A stretch of DNA of 64,000 nucleotides from Psychrilyobacter atlanticus DSM 19335 (GTDB lineage: Bacteria; Fusobacteriota; Fusobacteriia; Fusobacteriales; Fusobacteriaceae), in NCBI RefSeq assembly GCF_000426625.1, contig NZ_KE384547.1, positions 1,348,986 through 1,412,985 of the forward strand. Direction: 5' to 3'. This document shows positions 1 through 7,054 of the stretch, in pieces (positions within the stretch are counted from its first letter, which is position 1; the number at the start of each line of letters is the position of its first letter). The position numbers and the translations under genes were made by a program. A model generated the notes under the pieces. That model ran no database searches. It saw nothing but the letters and a program-made list of their open reading frames with translations, and had not been told where the DNA came from.

Positions 1-249
1 ATTCAATTTAATCCGGTATAAGAAACTTTTATTAATTTAAAAATCATCTCTAATACTGTATTTTAAAATGATACTAAAGTATTTAAAAAGGTGGTCCTAT
101 TCTCTGATTAGTGAAATAAATAACAAATTTTGAGCGTTCATTAATTGTTTTTTTATTGTCGTATTCTAATACTATTCTAATACAATTATAATAAACTTTT
201 AATTTTTTCTTTCGTTTTTTATTCCCTTCCTTTTCTAGATGACCCTGTG

Positions 250-273
250 AAAACAAATAAGAATTTGTTTTTA
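250..273. terminator. Hairpin, possible terminator
   Basis: A stem of AAAACAAAT against ATTTGTTTT with a 4-nt loop is followed by T residues on the + strand. It lies about 100 bases past the stop of the leftward pentapeptide gene, so it may end that transcript or one entering from the left. Bases 1-249 show no gene. Confidence 0.45.
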
Positions 274-370
274 TGCTTACATTACTATTTTTAATTAAAA
301 CATTCTAATTATCGTGAACAAAATTCAGAAAAACTGCAGATAAAACTAATAAAAGGATATCTTTAGATAT

Positions 371-976
371 TTATTCGACAACAACATCAAACTTGGCACC
401 GATTAGATCAGCACCACTTAAATTTACACCACTTAAGTTTGCACCACTTAAATCGGCGTCTCTTAAATTTACATTCCTTAAATCGGCATTCCTTAAATTC
501 GCACCACTTAAATCGGCACTCCTTAAATTTGAATTACTTAAGTCAGAGTTACTCAAGTTAGCAAGAACTAAATTTGCTCTAGTTAAATTAGTTCCGGTTA
601 AATTAGTATTGGCTAAATCAGCGTTAGTTAAATTTACACCACATAAATTTGCACCACGTAAAATATTAGCAGTTAATTTTGCACCGGATAAATTTGCGTT
701 ACGTAAATTTGTATAACTTAAATCTGTATTATTAAAATCAACACCGGATAAATTTGCATAGCTTAAGTCGGCATAAATAAAATGAGTATCCGCTAAATTG
801 ATATCACGCAGATCAGCACAAGTTAAGTTTACATTAGTTAAATTTGCATTACGTAAATCAGTATTACGTAAATCAGCATAACTCAAATCCAGATTTCTTA
901 GATTAACATAACTTAGATCTGCATTACGTAAATTTGCTTTCCTCAAATCCCCACTTAAATCCCTAGACTGTAACAT
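371..976 (-). CDS. Pentapeptide-repeat protein
   Basis: This 201-residue protein consists almost wholly of tandem A(D/N)Lxx five-residue units, roughly 37 of them, from about residue 6 to residue 195. Such runs fold into a right-handed quadrilateral beta helix. Family members include DNA-mimicking gyrase binders (Qnr, MfpA) and many proteins of unknown role; nothing here points to a particular partner. There is no signal peptide or membrane segment, so it is probably cytosolic. The 15-bp DNA repeat that encodes it also makes a long open frame on the opposite strand, which I treat as an artefact. The start is supported by AAGGAGG just before ATG. A promoter-like pair at 1057-1085 and a terminator at 1128-1156 make it a separate unit from the riboswitch genes upstream. 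Confidence 0.9.
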   Translation of the reverse strand: MLQSRDLSGDLRKANLRNADLSYVNLRNLDLSYADLRNTDLRNANLTNVNLTCADLRDINLADTHFIYADLSYANLSGVDFNNTDLSYTNLRNANLSGAKLTANILRGANLCGVNLTNADLANTNLTGTNLTRANLVLANLSNSDLSNSNLRSADLSGANLRNADLRNVNLRDADLSGANLSGVNLSGADLIGAKFDVVVE

Positions 977-1056
977 AAAAACCTCCTTTTTAATTTTTTT
1001 TAGAATATTTCCCCATAAATTTCTTCCTCTCTATTTTTTTCACAAAATTAAGAATT

Positions 1057-1085
1057 AGTATACCATTTTTCTTCAAACGTTGAAA
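1057..1085 (-). promoter_or_regulatory. Sigma-70-like promoter for the pentapeptide gene
   Basis: On the minus strand TTTCAA and TATACT are separated by 17 bases, about 80 bases upstream of the pentapeptide gene start and downstream of the preceding terminator. The hexamers are read by eye. Confidence 0.55.
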
Positions 1086-1127
1086 GTCTAAATTTAATGG
1101 GTTTCTTTAATTTCATCAAAAAAATAA

Positions 1128-1156
1128 AAAAAACAGAGTATTTATAATTCTGTTTT
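1128..1156 (-). terminator. Intrinsic terminator after the zinc-ribbon gene
   Basis: On the minus strand an ACAGA/TCTGT stem is followed by a run of eight T. It ends the two-gene unit that starts at the c-di-GMP riboswitch. Confidence 0.7.
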
Positions 1157-1178
1157 TATAAATTGATATTTCTTCAGG

Positions 1179-1325
1179 CTAAATTTTACCGATTACTCCT
1201 CTCGCATAACTTACTCTATTCTTTTTACATAATGGACAAATCTTTTTATATGGAATCCCATTAGAATCTAGCTCTGTTTCAAATTCTCTTTTACATTTTA
1301 AACATAATATTTTTTTCTTTGCCAT
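1179..1325 (-). CDS. 48-residue zinc-ribbon protein
   Basis: This small protein starts MAKKKILCLKCKREF and has two CxxC knuckles (residues 8-11 and 30-33) with a lysine-rich body, a typical minimal zinc ribbon. Its function is unknown; nucleic-acid binding is possible from the composition. It is the second small gene behind the c-di-GMP riboswitch, 49 bases after the 47-residue gene. A clear paralogue of identical length lies at 37398-37544, with conserved knuckle spacing and a shared GIPYKKIC segment. Confidence 0.75.
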   Translation of the reverse strand: MAKKKILCLKCKREFETELDSNGIPYKKICPLCKKNRVSYARGVIGKI

Positions 1326-1374
1326 AATTTCACACCTACAAATAAAAATTACAAAGTATCAGGCATCATTTTCA

Positions 1375-1518
1375 CTATTTATTTATTTCTTTTTCTAAGT
1401 TTTTTATTTTTTTCTCTAAATTTTCTAAAATAAAAATTAATTCATTAACTCCTTCTTGATCTTTATACTTTTTTAGAATCTGATATTTCAAACGATTAAT
1501 TAAATCAATATCCACCAT
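1375..1518 (-). CDS. 47-residue protein behind a c-di-GMP riboswitch
   Basis: The frame begins MVDIDLINRLKYQILKKY and is charged and probably helical throughout, with a coiled-coil-like Lys/Glu C-terminus. A good Shine-Dalgarno sequence (AAAGGTGGTG) precedes ATG. It is the first gene after the riboswitch and terminator at 1553-1673, so it is the most direct target of that control. I do not recognise the family. The ordered regulatory layout and ribosome site support it as real. Confidence 0.6.
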   Translation of the reverse strand: MVDIDLINRLKYQILKKYKDQEGVNELIFILENLEKKIKNLEKEINK

Positions 1519-1552
1519 TCACCACCTTTTTTAGTTTTAAAATTATGTAAAT

Positions 1553-1592
1553 AAAAAAGAGGCTATATTATTTTTTAAAATAGCATCTCTCT
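1553..1592 (-). terminator. Terminator of the riboswitch
   Basis: On the minus strand AGAG-GCTAT pairs with ATAGC-CTCT, followed by six T. It sits about 10 bases after the riboswitch aptamer and before the first gene, the usual expression platform for transcriptional control. Confidence 0.75.
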
Positions 1593-1603
1593 AAAAAAGT
1601 TTT

Positions 1604-1673
1604 GGCAACTGGCTGTCATATCTATAGACTTAGACCCTTAAGTTTTGCGTCATAGGATTTCCCCTATTTTGCC
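1604..1673 (-). promoter_or_regulatory. Cyclic-di-GMP-I riboswitch (GEMM-I)
   Basis: On the minus strand the element opens with GGCAAAATAGGGG, continues with CCTATGACGCAAAAC, then AAGGGTCTAAG, and closes with ATGACAGCCAGTTGCC. These are the conserved blocks of the GEMM-I aptamer: the first hairpin, the GACGCAAA joining region, the second hairpin with the tetraloop-receptor-like GGGTCTAAG, and the closing GCC...TTGCC strand that pairs with the opening GGCAA. A promoter lies upstream (1711-1739) and a terminator and two small genes lie downstream. Whether ligand binding switches expression on or off cannot be read reliably by eye. Confidence 0.92.
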
Positions 1674-1710
1674 TTTTTCAGAATTCAATTTTTTAATTAC
1701 AATTCTAATT

Positions 1711-1739
1711 ATGTTATCATATCAATTTATTTTTTTCAA
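1711..1739 (-). promoter_or_regulatory. Promoter of the riboswitch transcript
   Basis: TTGAAA and TAACAT are 17 bases apart on the minus strand. Transcription would begin about 30 bases before the riboswitch aptamer, the expected geometry. Confidence 0.6.
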
Positions 1740-1940
1740 CTAAAAAAACATTAAATAATTCTTTTATTGAATTGTATCAAAGGGGATTTCTCGATCTTTT
1801 TATCACTTTCTCATTGATTTGGAGATACTCTTCTAAAATCTTAGTTAAAATTTAGTTTTATTAATTAAATCTTAAATTTATCTTCATTTTTTTAATTTTT
1901 ATGTTATAATTTCTAAAACTATAACACAGGGGGATTAATT

Positions 1941-2162
1941 ATGCACTTTTTCATCAACACTAAAACTCAAGAGATTCACTCAGCTAAATGTTCTATATTA
2001 CCAAAACAACTTGGAATATCTTCAGCTTTTTATGCTGATTTTAAATTTTATACTAATTTAGGATTTCATAAAAATTTAGAATCTGTCATAATGAGTGGAA
2101 TCTCTAGAGGCTATATTAATGCTAGATCCTCTTCCTGTTGTTGTACTTCAATAGGCTGGTAA
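1941..2162 (+). CDS. Small Cys/His protein, Ada metal-site-like
   Basis: A 73-residue protein beginning MHFFINTKTQEIHSAKC. The pattern F/Y-x-N/D-T-x-T-x-x-I-H-x-x-x-C near the N-terminus followed by a C-terminal Cys group resembles small proteins related to the metal site of Ada, which usually end in CxxC. Here the C-terminal motif is SSSCCCTS rather than a clean CxxC, so metal binding may differ or be lost. AGGGGGA precedes the ATG. It is followed by a related gene at 2244-2435. Confidence 0.65.
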   Translation: MHFFINTKTQEIHSAKCSILPKQLGISSAFYADFKFYTNLGFHKNLESVIMSGISRGYINARSSSCCCTSIGW

Positions 2163-2186
2163 CTTTGAAATACCTCCTTTATTTAG

Positions 2187-2216
2187 TTTACAATTTTGTA
2201 ACTTTCATGCTATAAT
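2187..2216 (+). promoter_or_regulatory. Promoter for the 63-residue Cys/His gene
   Basis: TTTACA and TATAAT are separated by 18 bases, 28 bases upstream of the start codon. Confidence 0.6.
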
Positions 2217-2243
2217 TTTAGGACGAAAAAGGAGGTGACTTCT

Positions 2244-2435
2244 ATGATCTATTATATTGATTTTTATATTGATACTAAAACTTACAAAATACACCAATCT
2301 AATTGTAATCATATACCTACTGAAAATAATCTTTATCTAGGGATCTATAGGGATTTGGATGTGGCATTGGTAAACGCTATATCTAAAGGATTTAAAAAGG
2401 CTTCTGTCTGTAAATCTTGCAATATATTCTCTTAA
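2244..2435 (+). CDS. Small Cys/His protein with Ada-like metal pattern
   Basis: A 63-residue protein with DTKTYKIHQSNCNHI near the N-terminus and AISKGFKKASVCKSCN near the C-terminus. The H-x3-C plus late CxxC pattern suggests one bound zinc as in the Ada N-terminal site. Its role is unknown. I chose the ATG at 2244 over the in-frame GTG at 2235 because that GTG lies inside the Shine-Dalgarno sequence AGGAGGTGA. The preceding gene at 1941 is a divergent relative, and a truncated relative lies at 37310-37397. Confidence 0.7.
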   Translation: MIYYIDFYIDTKTYKIHQSNCNHIPTENNLYLGIYRDLDVALVNAISKGFKKASVCKSCNIFS

Positions 2436-2436
2436 A

Positions 2437-2475
2437 ATAATAAAAAGAGCTACTAAGTAGCTCTTTTTATTATTC
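2437..2475. terminator. Strong bidirectional terminator
   Basis: AAAAAGAGCTACT pairs with AGTAGCTCTTTTT around a very short loop, with A and T runs on both sides. Confidence 0.85.
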
Positions 2476-2632
2476 TTGAAAGTTTTCTCTCACCTATTAA
2501 CTCCTCCACCTTCTATTTTTCTAAAATACCGTTACTTGAGACTCTTTGCCTGAGACCTTATAATATCGCTCCTTATCTACTTAATTTAATTAATACCATT
2601 AATAATCTTAATTAATGTCGATAACGTTTAAG

Positions 2633-2661
2633 TTGTTTTTCTCTCTAAACAACTATACAAT
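2633..2661 (+). promoter_or_regulatory. Promoter of a candidate small RNA
   Basis: TTGTTT and TACAAT with 17-base spacing lie immediately upstream of a folded region that ends in an intrinsic terminator. Confidence 0.45.
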
Positions 2662-2666
2662 ATAAA

Positions 2667-2775
2667 TGTAATGAGTATTGTAGTGTTAGTTTAATGCTGC
2701 TCCCTCCCCAAGGGAAGTCATTATAACCATTGTATAAAGAAGGCTCTTAAATGACTATTTTAAGAGTTTTTTTTA
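2667..2775 (+). ncRNA. Candidate structured small RNA, about 105 nt
   Basis: TGTAATGA (2667-2674) pairs with TCATTATA (2718-2725) and encloses a C-rich apical hairpin with CCCT against AGGG. A terminator then follows (CTCTTAAA pairing with TTTAAGAG, then eight T, 2744-2775). A promoter-like pair precedes it and no same-strand gene follows before 12 kb, so it reads as a free-standing RNA rather than a leader. It matches no class I can name with confidence. A 6S-like rod is a weak alternative. Confidence 0.45.
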
Positions 2776-2837
2776 TATACTCATAAATATAACTGCAACA
2801 GTGACTTATTTTAGGAGGTCCGCCTAATCGAATATAT

Positions 2838-2966
2838 TTAAAAAATTTCTCTACTGCTTTCAAGAATTACTTTACATTTATCGTGAAACAACTCTCTTGC
2901 TTCTAAATACTTTCTTTCATCAAATAAACTCCATAGTTTATTAATTAAATTACCTTTATATCCCAT
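2838..2966 (-). pseudogene. Truncated SnoaL/NTF2-like fragment
   Basis: The 42-residue frame MGYKGNLINKLWSLFDERKY... resembles the N-terminus of NTF2/SnoaL-like proteins, in which a helix with LINKLW..LFDERK..EAREL.HD is followed by a beta sheet. The frame ends after about a third of the usual length of 120 to 130 residues, and the following DNA holds no clear continuation. It starts 24 bases after the VOC gene in the same direction. I read it as a remnant; a genuine mini-gene is less likely. Confidence 0.5.
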
Positions 2967-2989
2967 TAATAACCCCTTATTGAATCCAA

Positions 2990-3415
2990 TTAACCAATAT
3001 TTTTGATTGAGGTAGTGCTTTGTCCAACAATATTCCCTTCACCATCAGTAATAAAAATACCTTTTGTAGCATCTAATATTACATATTGATTACCCCAAGG
3101 GTCTTTTACAACAGCACATTTACCTATTTTTATATCAAAAGGTCCACATATAATTTCTCCACCTGCTCTTTTTATTTCTACAATTGTATCTATCACTGAT
3201 TCTACTTTAATGTCAATTTCTTGTGCCTTTCGCTCATTTTGAATAACAATTTCTGCTATTCCTTCACACATTCCAAGACCTATCGCTGAATCGGATTTCC
3301 ATATAATTTTCAATCCAAGTTTATTGCAATAATATTTTAATCCATCTTCTAAATTAGGAATATAAAATTGCACACAGTCTATATTTTTAAATATTGGTTG
3401 TTTTGATATTTCCAT
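2990..3415 (-). CDS. VOC (glyoxalase/bleomycin-resistance fold) protein
   Basis: This 141-residue protein shows the paired beta-alpha-beta-beta-beta layout of the vicinal-oxygen-chelate fold. It has an N-terminal half with FYIPNLEDGLKYYCNKLGL and a C-terminal half ending KDPWGNQYVILD. The usual first metal-ligand His is not evident in the first strand, so the catalytic class cannot be assigned; lyase, dioxygenase or drug-binding roles all occur in the family. It lies 21 bases after the Nudix gene and is probably cotranscribed with it. Confidence 0.8.
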   Translation of the reverse strand: MEISKQPIFKNIDCVQFYIPNLEDGLKYYCNKLGLKIIWKSDSAIGLGMCEGIAEIVIQNERKAQEIDIKVESVIDTIVEIKRAGGEIICGPFDIKIGKCAVVKDPWGNQYVILDATKGIFITDGEGNIVGQSTTSIKNIG

Positions 3416-3436
3416 TGATATCCTCCTTATTGAAAT

Positions 3437-3946
3437 TTATTTTCTTTTCCAGCTATCATATTTTATTAAATCACTGGGAAAATCTTTATTATTAAAATTT
3501 ATTTTCTCTTCTGATAATATTTTCATTACAAGTGGAGATGAATTTTCAATTGACAGCTCATTTAGATTTTTCCAGCATATCCCAGCGGAATCATTGATTT
3601 CGTTGTTTCCATAAACATTAATTTCATTGGAGATATCTCTAACTTTTTCTTTTAATTTTACTGAATAAAATATAGCTATATGATGAATAAATTGATAGTG
3701 TAAATATGCTTCTTTGATTTTAAAATCTTGTATTCCTAGATGTTCTAAAACTTCTATTTCATAACCTGTTTCTTCTATAAATTCTCTTTTTAGATGTTGA
3801 ATAATAGATTCATCTTCAGTTAAACTTCCCCCTGGCAGATCAAATCTATTAATATACGGTCCTTTTACTTTATTTATCAATAACATTTTAGAATTTTCAT
3901 AAACTATTCCATAGACACCATAATGTTTATGCCACTTTTTTTTCAT
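3437..3946 (-). CDS. Nudix hydrolase
   Basis: This 169-residue cytosolic protein contains a complete Nudix box, GGSLTEDESIIQHLKREF followed by IEETGYE, matching Gx5Ex7REUxEExGU. The box carries the Mg-binding glutamates that hydrolyse nucleoside diphosphates linked to another moiety; the substrate is not predictable. I place the start at the ATG preceded by AAAGGGGGAACG, six codons inside a longer frame. It is first in a short leftward unit with the VOC gene and the NTF2-like fragment. Confidence 0.88.
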   Translation of the reverse strand: MKKKWHKHYGVYGIVYENSKMLLINKVKGPYINRFDLPGGSLTEDESIIQHLKREFIEETGYEIEVLEHLGIQDFKIKEAYLHYQFIHHIAIFYSVKLKEKVRDISNEINVYGNNEINDSAGICWKNLNELSIENSSPLVMKILSEEKINFNNKDFPSDLIKYDSWKRK

Positions 3947-4076
3947 CGTTCCCCCTTTAACCATATCAAAACTTTATTTTCTTTTACAGCTATTAATTTC
4001 CTTTATTTAATTATACTGTAAAAGAACCAAGTGTAATAAAACTATTAAAGAAAATTCAGGTAAAAAAGGTAAATAA

Positions 4077-4104
4077 AAAGGCGGACTAATCCACCTTTTT
4101 ATAG
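4077..4104. terminator. Terminator overlapping the end of the zinc-ribbon gene
   Basis: AAAAGGCGGA and TCCACCTTTT form a stem with one mismatch and flanking A and T runs. It overlaps the stop codon of the leftward gene at 4086. Confidence 0.65.
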
Positions 4105-4226
4105 ATTCCACCTTCACAATCTGGACATCTTGGCAATTCCTCATTGTCAGTCTCTGTTATAAGTTCCAAGTGACACATCATGCACATATAGGTACCTAAA
4201 CCTGGTTTTTCACCTGCGACATACAT
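4086..4226 (-). CDS. 46-residue zinc-ribbon protein
   Basis: The protein begins MYVAGEKPGLGTYMCMMCH and has a second pair, RCPDCEGG, giving a CxxC...CxxC zinc ribbon. The start MYVAGEKPGxGTYxC is familiar from small zinc-ribbon proteins of unknown function in Firmicutes and Fusobacteria. GGAGGTGAAATCCT precedes ATG. It has its own terminator. No partner is suggested by the context. Confidence 0.75.
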   Translation of the reverse strand: MYVAGEKPGLGTYMCMMCHLELITETDNEELPRCPDCEGGIYKKVD

Positions 4227-4571
4227 AGGATTTCACCTCCTAAAAAAAATCATAATTTCTTTACCCTACGAGTATACATCAAAACACTTAAAAAAGCACT
4301 AAATTTATTGTTTTTTTTTAAGAATACTAGATTTAAAAACAAGAAAGACAGTTCCTAAAAACTGACTTTTACCTGTTTCTATATAAACATAACTCTCTCC
4401 CGAGGGATTATACATTACATACCAATAAAAGTAAATATTTAAATTTAAAAAAACTAATAATTATTAAAAAAATTAAATTCAAAGTGACAAGACTTCTACA
4501 GATTTAAAAAGGAAAATAAATACATAAAAAAAATCAGATATAAAAATCTGATTTTTTCTGTCTCAATGTTA
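4227..4571. other. Intergenic region with one terminator
   Basis: The only feature seen in these 345 bases is the hairpin at 4527-4558 (AAAATCAGA against TCTGATTTTT), which ends the leftward HIT-RpiB transcript. Confidence 0.6.
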
Positions 4572-4919
4572 TTACTTTGAAGATACCATAGAACCTAATG
4601 CTTCTCCACCTAAGATATGAAAGTGTAAATGAAAGACTTCCTGCCCCCCGTGGCTATTGCAATTGGTTATTACTCTATATCCATCCTCTGCAATCTTTAA
4701 ATCTTTAGTAATTTCCTTTATAGCCTTATACATCTCCATTAGATATTCACAGTCTTTTGCTTCAATATCATTTAATGTAGGTATTTCTTTTTTAGGAACT
4801 ACCAAAACATGAACCGGTGCTTGGGGATTGATATCATTAAAAGCAATCACCTTCTCCGTTTCATATACTATGGATGCCGGAATTTCTCTGTTAATTATTT
4901 TTGTAAATAATGTACTCAT
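4572..4919 (-). CDS. HIT-family nucleotide-binding protein (HinT-like)
   Basis: A 115-residue protein with the histidine-triad signature HLHFHILGG close to the C-terminus and the family N-terminus FTKIINREIPASIVYE. HinT proteins hydrolyse purine nucleoside phosphoramidates and adenylated lysine as cytosolic dimers. The length is normal. It lies 29 bases downstream of the RpiB gene in the same direction, so the two are probably cotranscribed. Confidence 0.93.
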   Translation of the reverse strand: MSTLFTKIINREIPASIVYETEKVIAFNDINPQAPVHVLVVPKKEIPTLNDIEAKDCEYLMEMYKAIKEITKDLKIAEDGYRVITNCNSHGGQEVFHLHFHILGGEALGSMVSSK

Positions 4920-4948
4920 AAACTCTACCTCCTAAATATAAACTTTAT

Positions 4949-5377
4949 CTACCCTTCTAATTGATCTATTCTTTTCTGGTGTCTTCCACCTTCAAATTCA
5001 GTAGTTAAGAAAACATCTACCATCTCTAAAGCTAAGATATCTCCTACCATTCTTGCACCCATAGATAATACGTTAGCATCATTATGTTCACGAGTTAATC
5101 TAGCCATTGTTGTATTTGTGCATAGTGCAGCTCTTACACCCTTCACTTTATTTGCAGCAATAGATATCCCTATTCCAGTTCCACAGATTACAATTCCTTT
5201 ATCGGCTTTTTTTTCAACTACTGCTTCTCCTACTAATCTTCCATATTTAGGATAATCTACAGAATCTATAGAATTACATCCTAGATCTAAAATTTCATAT
5301 CCATTCCCTGTTAAAAATTTTATTACTTTTTCCTTTAATTCGAATCCACCGTGATCACTACCAATAGCTATTTTCAT
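4949..5377 (-). CDS. rpiB: Ribose-5-phosphate isomerase B
   Basis: This 142-residue protein has the RpiB motifs SDHGGFELK at the N-terminus, the catalytic-cysteine segment VICGTGIGISIAANK, and REHNDANVLSMGARM. RpiB interconverts ribose-5-phosphate and ribulose-5-phosphate in the pentose phosphate pathway. The length is typical for the LacAB/RpiB family. LacA/B or a related sugar-phosphate isomerase is the alternative, but no galactose-pathway genes are nearby. Confidence 0.92.
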   Translation of the reverse strand: MKIAIGSDHGGFELKEKVIKFLTGNGYEILDLGCNSIDSVDYPKYGRLVGEAVVEKKADKGIVICGTGIGISIAANKVKGVRAALCTNTTMARLTREHNDANVLSMGARMVGDILALEMVDVFLTTEFEGGRHQKRIDQLEG

Positions 5378-5542
5378 TTCTTATACCTTCCTCTTATATT
5401 TATTTATAATTATAAAAAAATTATCGTCTTATTATATTCTATATACCTTATTTTTTCTAGGTTTGATTTTATTATTTTTAATTTAAAATTTATATCATTT
5501 AATTATCGGACTTTTAGATTATTTTTTATTAATTTAATTGTT

Positions 5543-5557
5543 GCAACGTCACATTGC
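5543..5557. repeat. Copy of the short palindrome family (variant)
   Basis: GCAACGTCACATTGC differs by one base from the palindrome at 12997-13011. It touches the stop codon of the phosphatase gene. See also 12507-12523; a related inverted half-copy lies near 6280-6291. Confidence 0.5.
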
Positions 5558-6195
5558 TATATATAGCTTATTTCTTCTACATTTTCTAAATGATCTATAT
5601 TAGAAAAATTTTCCATCTTAAATTTACCGGCACTATAACTTATAGTTGTCACACTGGTATTTTGAGGTACCGGATCTATCCAGAATTTATCCAAACCATG
5701 ACCTAATACATAACCAAATATAACCTTCAATATCATCCCATGACTGACTACCATGATATCTCCTGTTTTATTTTCATCCACTAATTTACCTAGCCCTTCT
5801 ATAGCTCTTTTTTCTACCTCTATAAAAGATTCTCCAGAAAAATCATTGGGATTATATTTTACAGCATCAGTCCATAAATTCATAAAAGCTTCTGGATGTT
5901 TCTCTTTAAATTTTTCTTTTTCCAGACCTTCTACATCTCCAAATCCCATCTCCATAATCTCTTGCAATTCCAGAATCTCTATATCTTTTTTTCCCTTTAA
6001 GATTCTCGCAGTATGAAGTGCTCTTCCTTGGGGGCTGGTATAGATCTTATTGAAATCAACATATTTTAGCTTTTCATAGAGAAGTTCTGTCTGATCTACT
6101 CCCTCCTCGGTCAATGGCGAATTAAGATGCCCCTGTAATTTTTTTATAACGTTCCATTCGGTCTGTCCATGTCTAACAAAATGTATTCTTAACAT
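5557..6195 (-). CDS. Histidine phosphatase family protein
   Basis: This 212-residue protein starts with the phosphatase loop FVRHGQTEWN and carries the second catalytic His in VVSHGMILK, with R and E residues in the expected places. The branch-2-like length and sequence fit the phosphoglycerate-mutase-like phosphatases (CobC/GpmB type). The substrate could be a phosphosugar, phosphoserine or alpha-ribazole phosphate; no cobalamin genes are adjacent. It is single and leftward, with about 180 bases before rpiB. Confidence 0.88.
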   Translation of the reverse strand: MLRIHFVRHGQTEWNVIKKLQGHLNSPLTEEGVDQTELLYEKLKYVDFNKIYTSPQGRALHTARILKGKKDIEILELQEIMEMGFGDVEGLEKEKFKEKHPEAFMNLWTDAVKYNPNDFSGESFIEVEKRAIEGLGKLVDENKTGDIMVVSHGMILKVIFGYVLGHGLDKFWIDPVPQNTSVTTISYSAGKFKMENFSNIDHLENVEEISYI

Positions 6196-6326
6196 ACTTA
6201 CTCCCTTTCTTATAAATTATTTCTTATATTATATAAGTTTTTTTTTATTTTGTCACTCTATCTAAAAAAGTAACCTAACGCAACGTTTCATCCAGATAAG
6301 CATAATTTAGATTTTTATAAGTTTTT

Positions 6327-6680
6327 TTATAATTCCTTTCCACATTTTGGACAATATTTAAAACTTTTATCTATTCTGTTGCCACACATTGGACAGCTAA
6401 CTTGCTCATAGATAATATCTTCTATATCATCATATTCTACCTTAGAACTCTCAATTATTTTATTGATTTTTTCTTCTTTGACTCTATATAAACTTCCACA
6501 CGACAAACAGTTTATTAAATATACTTTATCCCAATGATATACAGGAATAAAAAACAAATCAAAACTTTTACTTTGTTGAATTAAAACCGCCTTTTCTTCC
6601 ATGCATCCTGTACATTTAAACTTTACTTCTTTAAGTATTTTTCTTTTTTGTCCAATTCCAAAAACTCCTATAAAAAACAT
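6327..6680 (-). CDS. Zinc-ribbon protein with three CxxC pairs or more
   Basis: This 117-residue cytosolic protein contains FKCTGCMEEKAV near the N-terminus, NCLSCGSLYRV in the middle and a C-terminal double knuckle, CPMCGNRIDKSFKYCPKCG. The C-terminal part is the common zinc-ribbon domain found at the ends of regulatory and membrane proteins; the first part resembles zinc-ribbon modules with a YHWDK-like segment. The function is unknown. It is probably monocistronic. Confidence 0.75.
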   Translation of the reverse strand: MFFIGVFGIGQKRKILKEVKFKCTGCMEEKAVLIQQSKSFDLFFIPVYHWDKVYLINCLSCGSLYRVKEEKINKIIESSKVEYDDIEDIIYEQVSCPMCGNRIDKSFKYCPKCGKEL

Positions 6681-6723
6681 CTTTCCTCCAACTCATCTAT
6701 AATTTTCTCTATTATAACTCAAA

Positions 6724-6939
6724 TTATAACGACTGACAAAAATTACCACAAATCTTACTCTCAGGATTCAAATAAAAATTACCACTTGTACATCTCACTC
6801 TTGGAACAGCAGTACTGCTGAACATACTATAACTCACAGATAAGAGTGCTTCTACATATATACACCCTTTTCTTACGCATTCATAATGCCTTTCCAGCTC
6901 TCTCCTCTCCTCTTCCCTGGGTATCCTAAGCTCCGCCAT
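6724..6939 (-). CDS. Hypothetical 71-residue Cys-containing protein
   Basis: The protein begins MAELRIPREEERRELERHYE, a highly charged helical start, and has five Cys in the rest, including ECVRKGC and KICGNFCQSL. I do not recognise the family. An AGGAGGAAGATAG ribosome site precedes ATG, which supports translation. It lies between a zinc-ribbon gene and ilvA, all leftward. Confidence 0.6.
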   Translation of the reverse strand: MAELRIPREEERRELERHYECVRKGCIYVEALLSVSYSMFSSTAVPRVRCTSGNFYLNPESKICGNFCQSL

Positions 6940-7008
6940 CTATCTTCCTCCTTATACGGTAATTAGTTTTATTATAAGATCTTCAAAACTTTAAAAATAA
7001 TTCTAAAA

Positions 7009-7036
7009 AAAGACCCAATATATTGGGTCTTTTTGA
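7009..7036. terminator. Terminator after ilvA
   Basis: AAAAAGACCCAATATATTGG and its complement form a long stem with T and A runs on both sides. It ends the leftward ilvA transcript. Confidence 0.88.
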
Positions 7037-7054
7037 TACTATATCAACTTCTAA

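Noticed and set aside
393-716. Open frame on the strand opposite the pentapeptide gene
   Set aside because: It arises from the 15-bp repeat of the real gene; the product is a Lys/Leu/Ala low-complexity string without a ribosome site.
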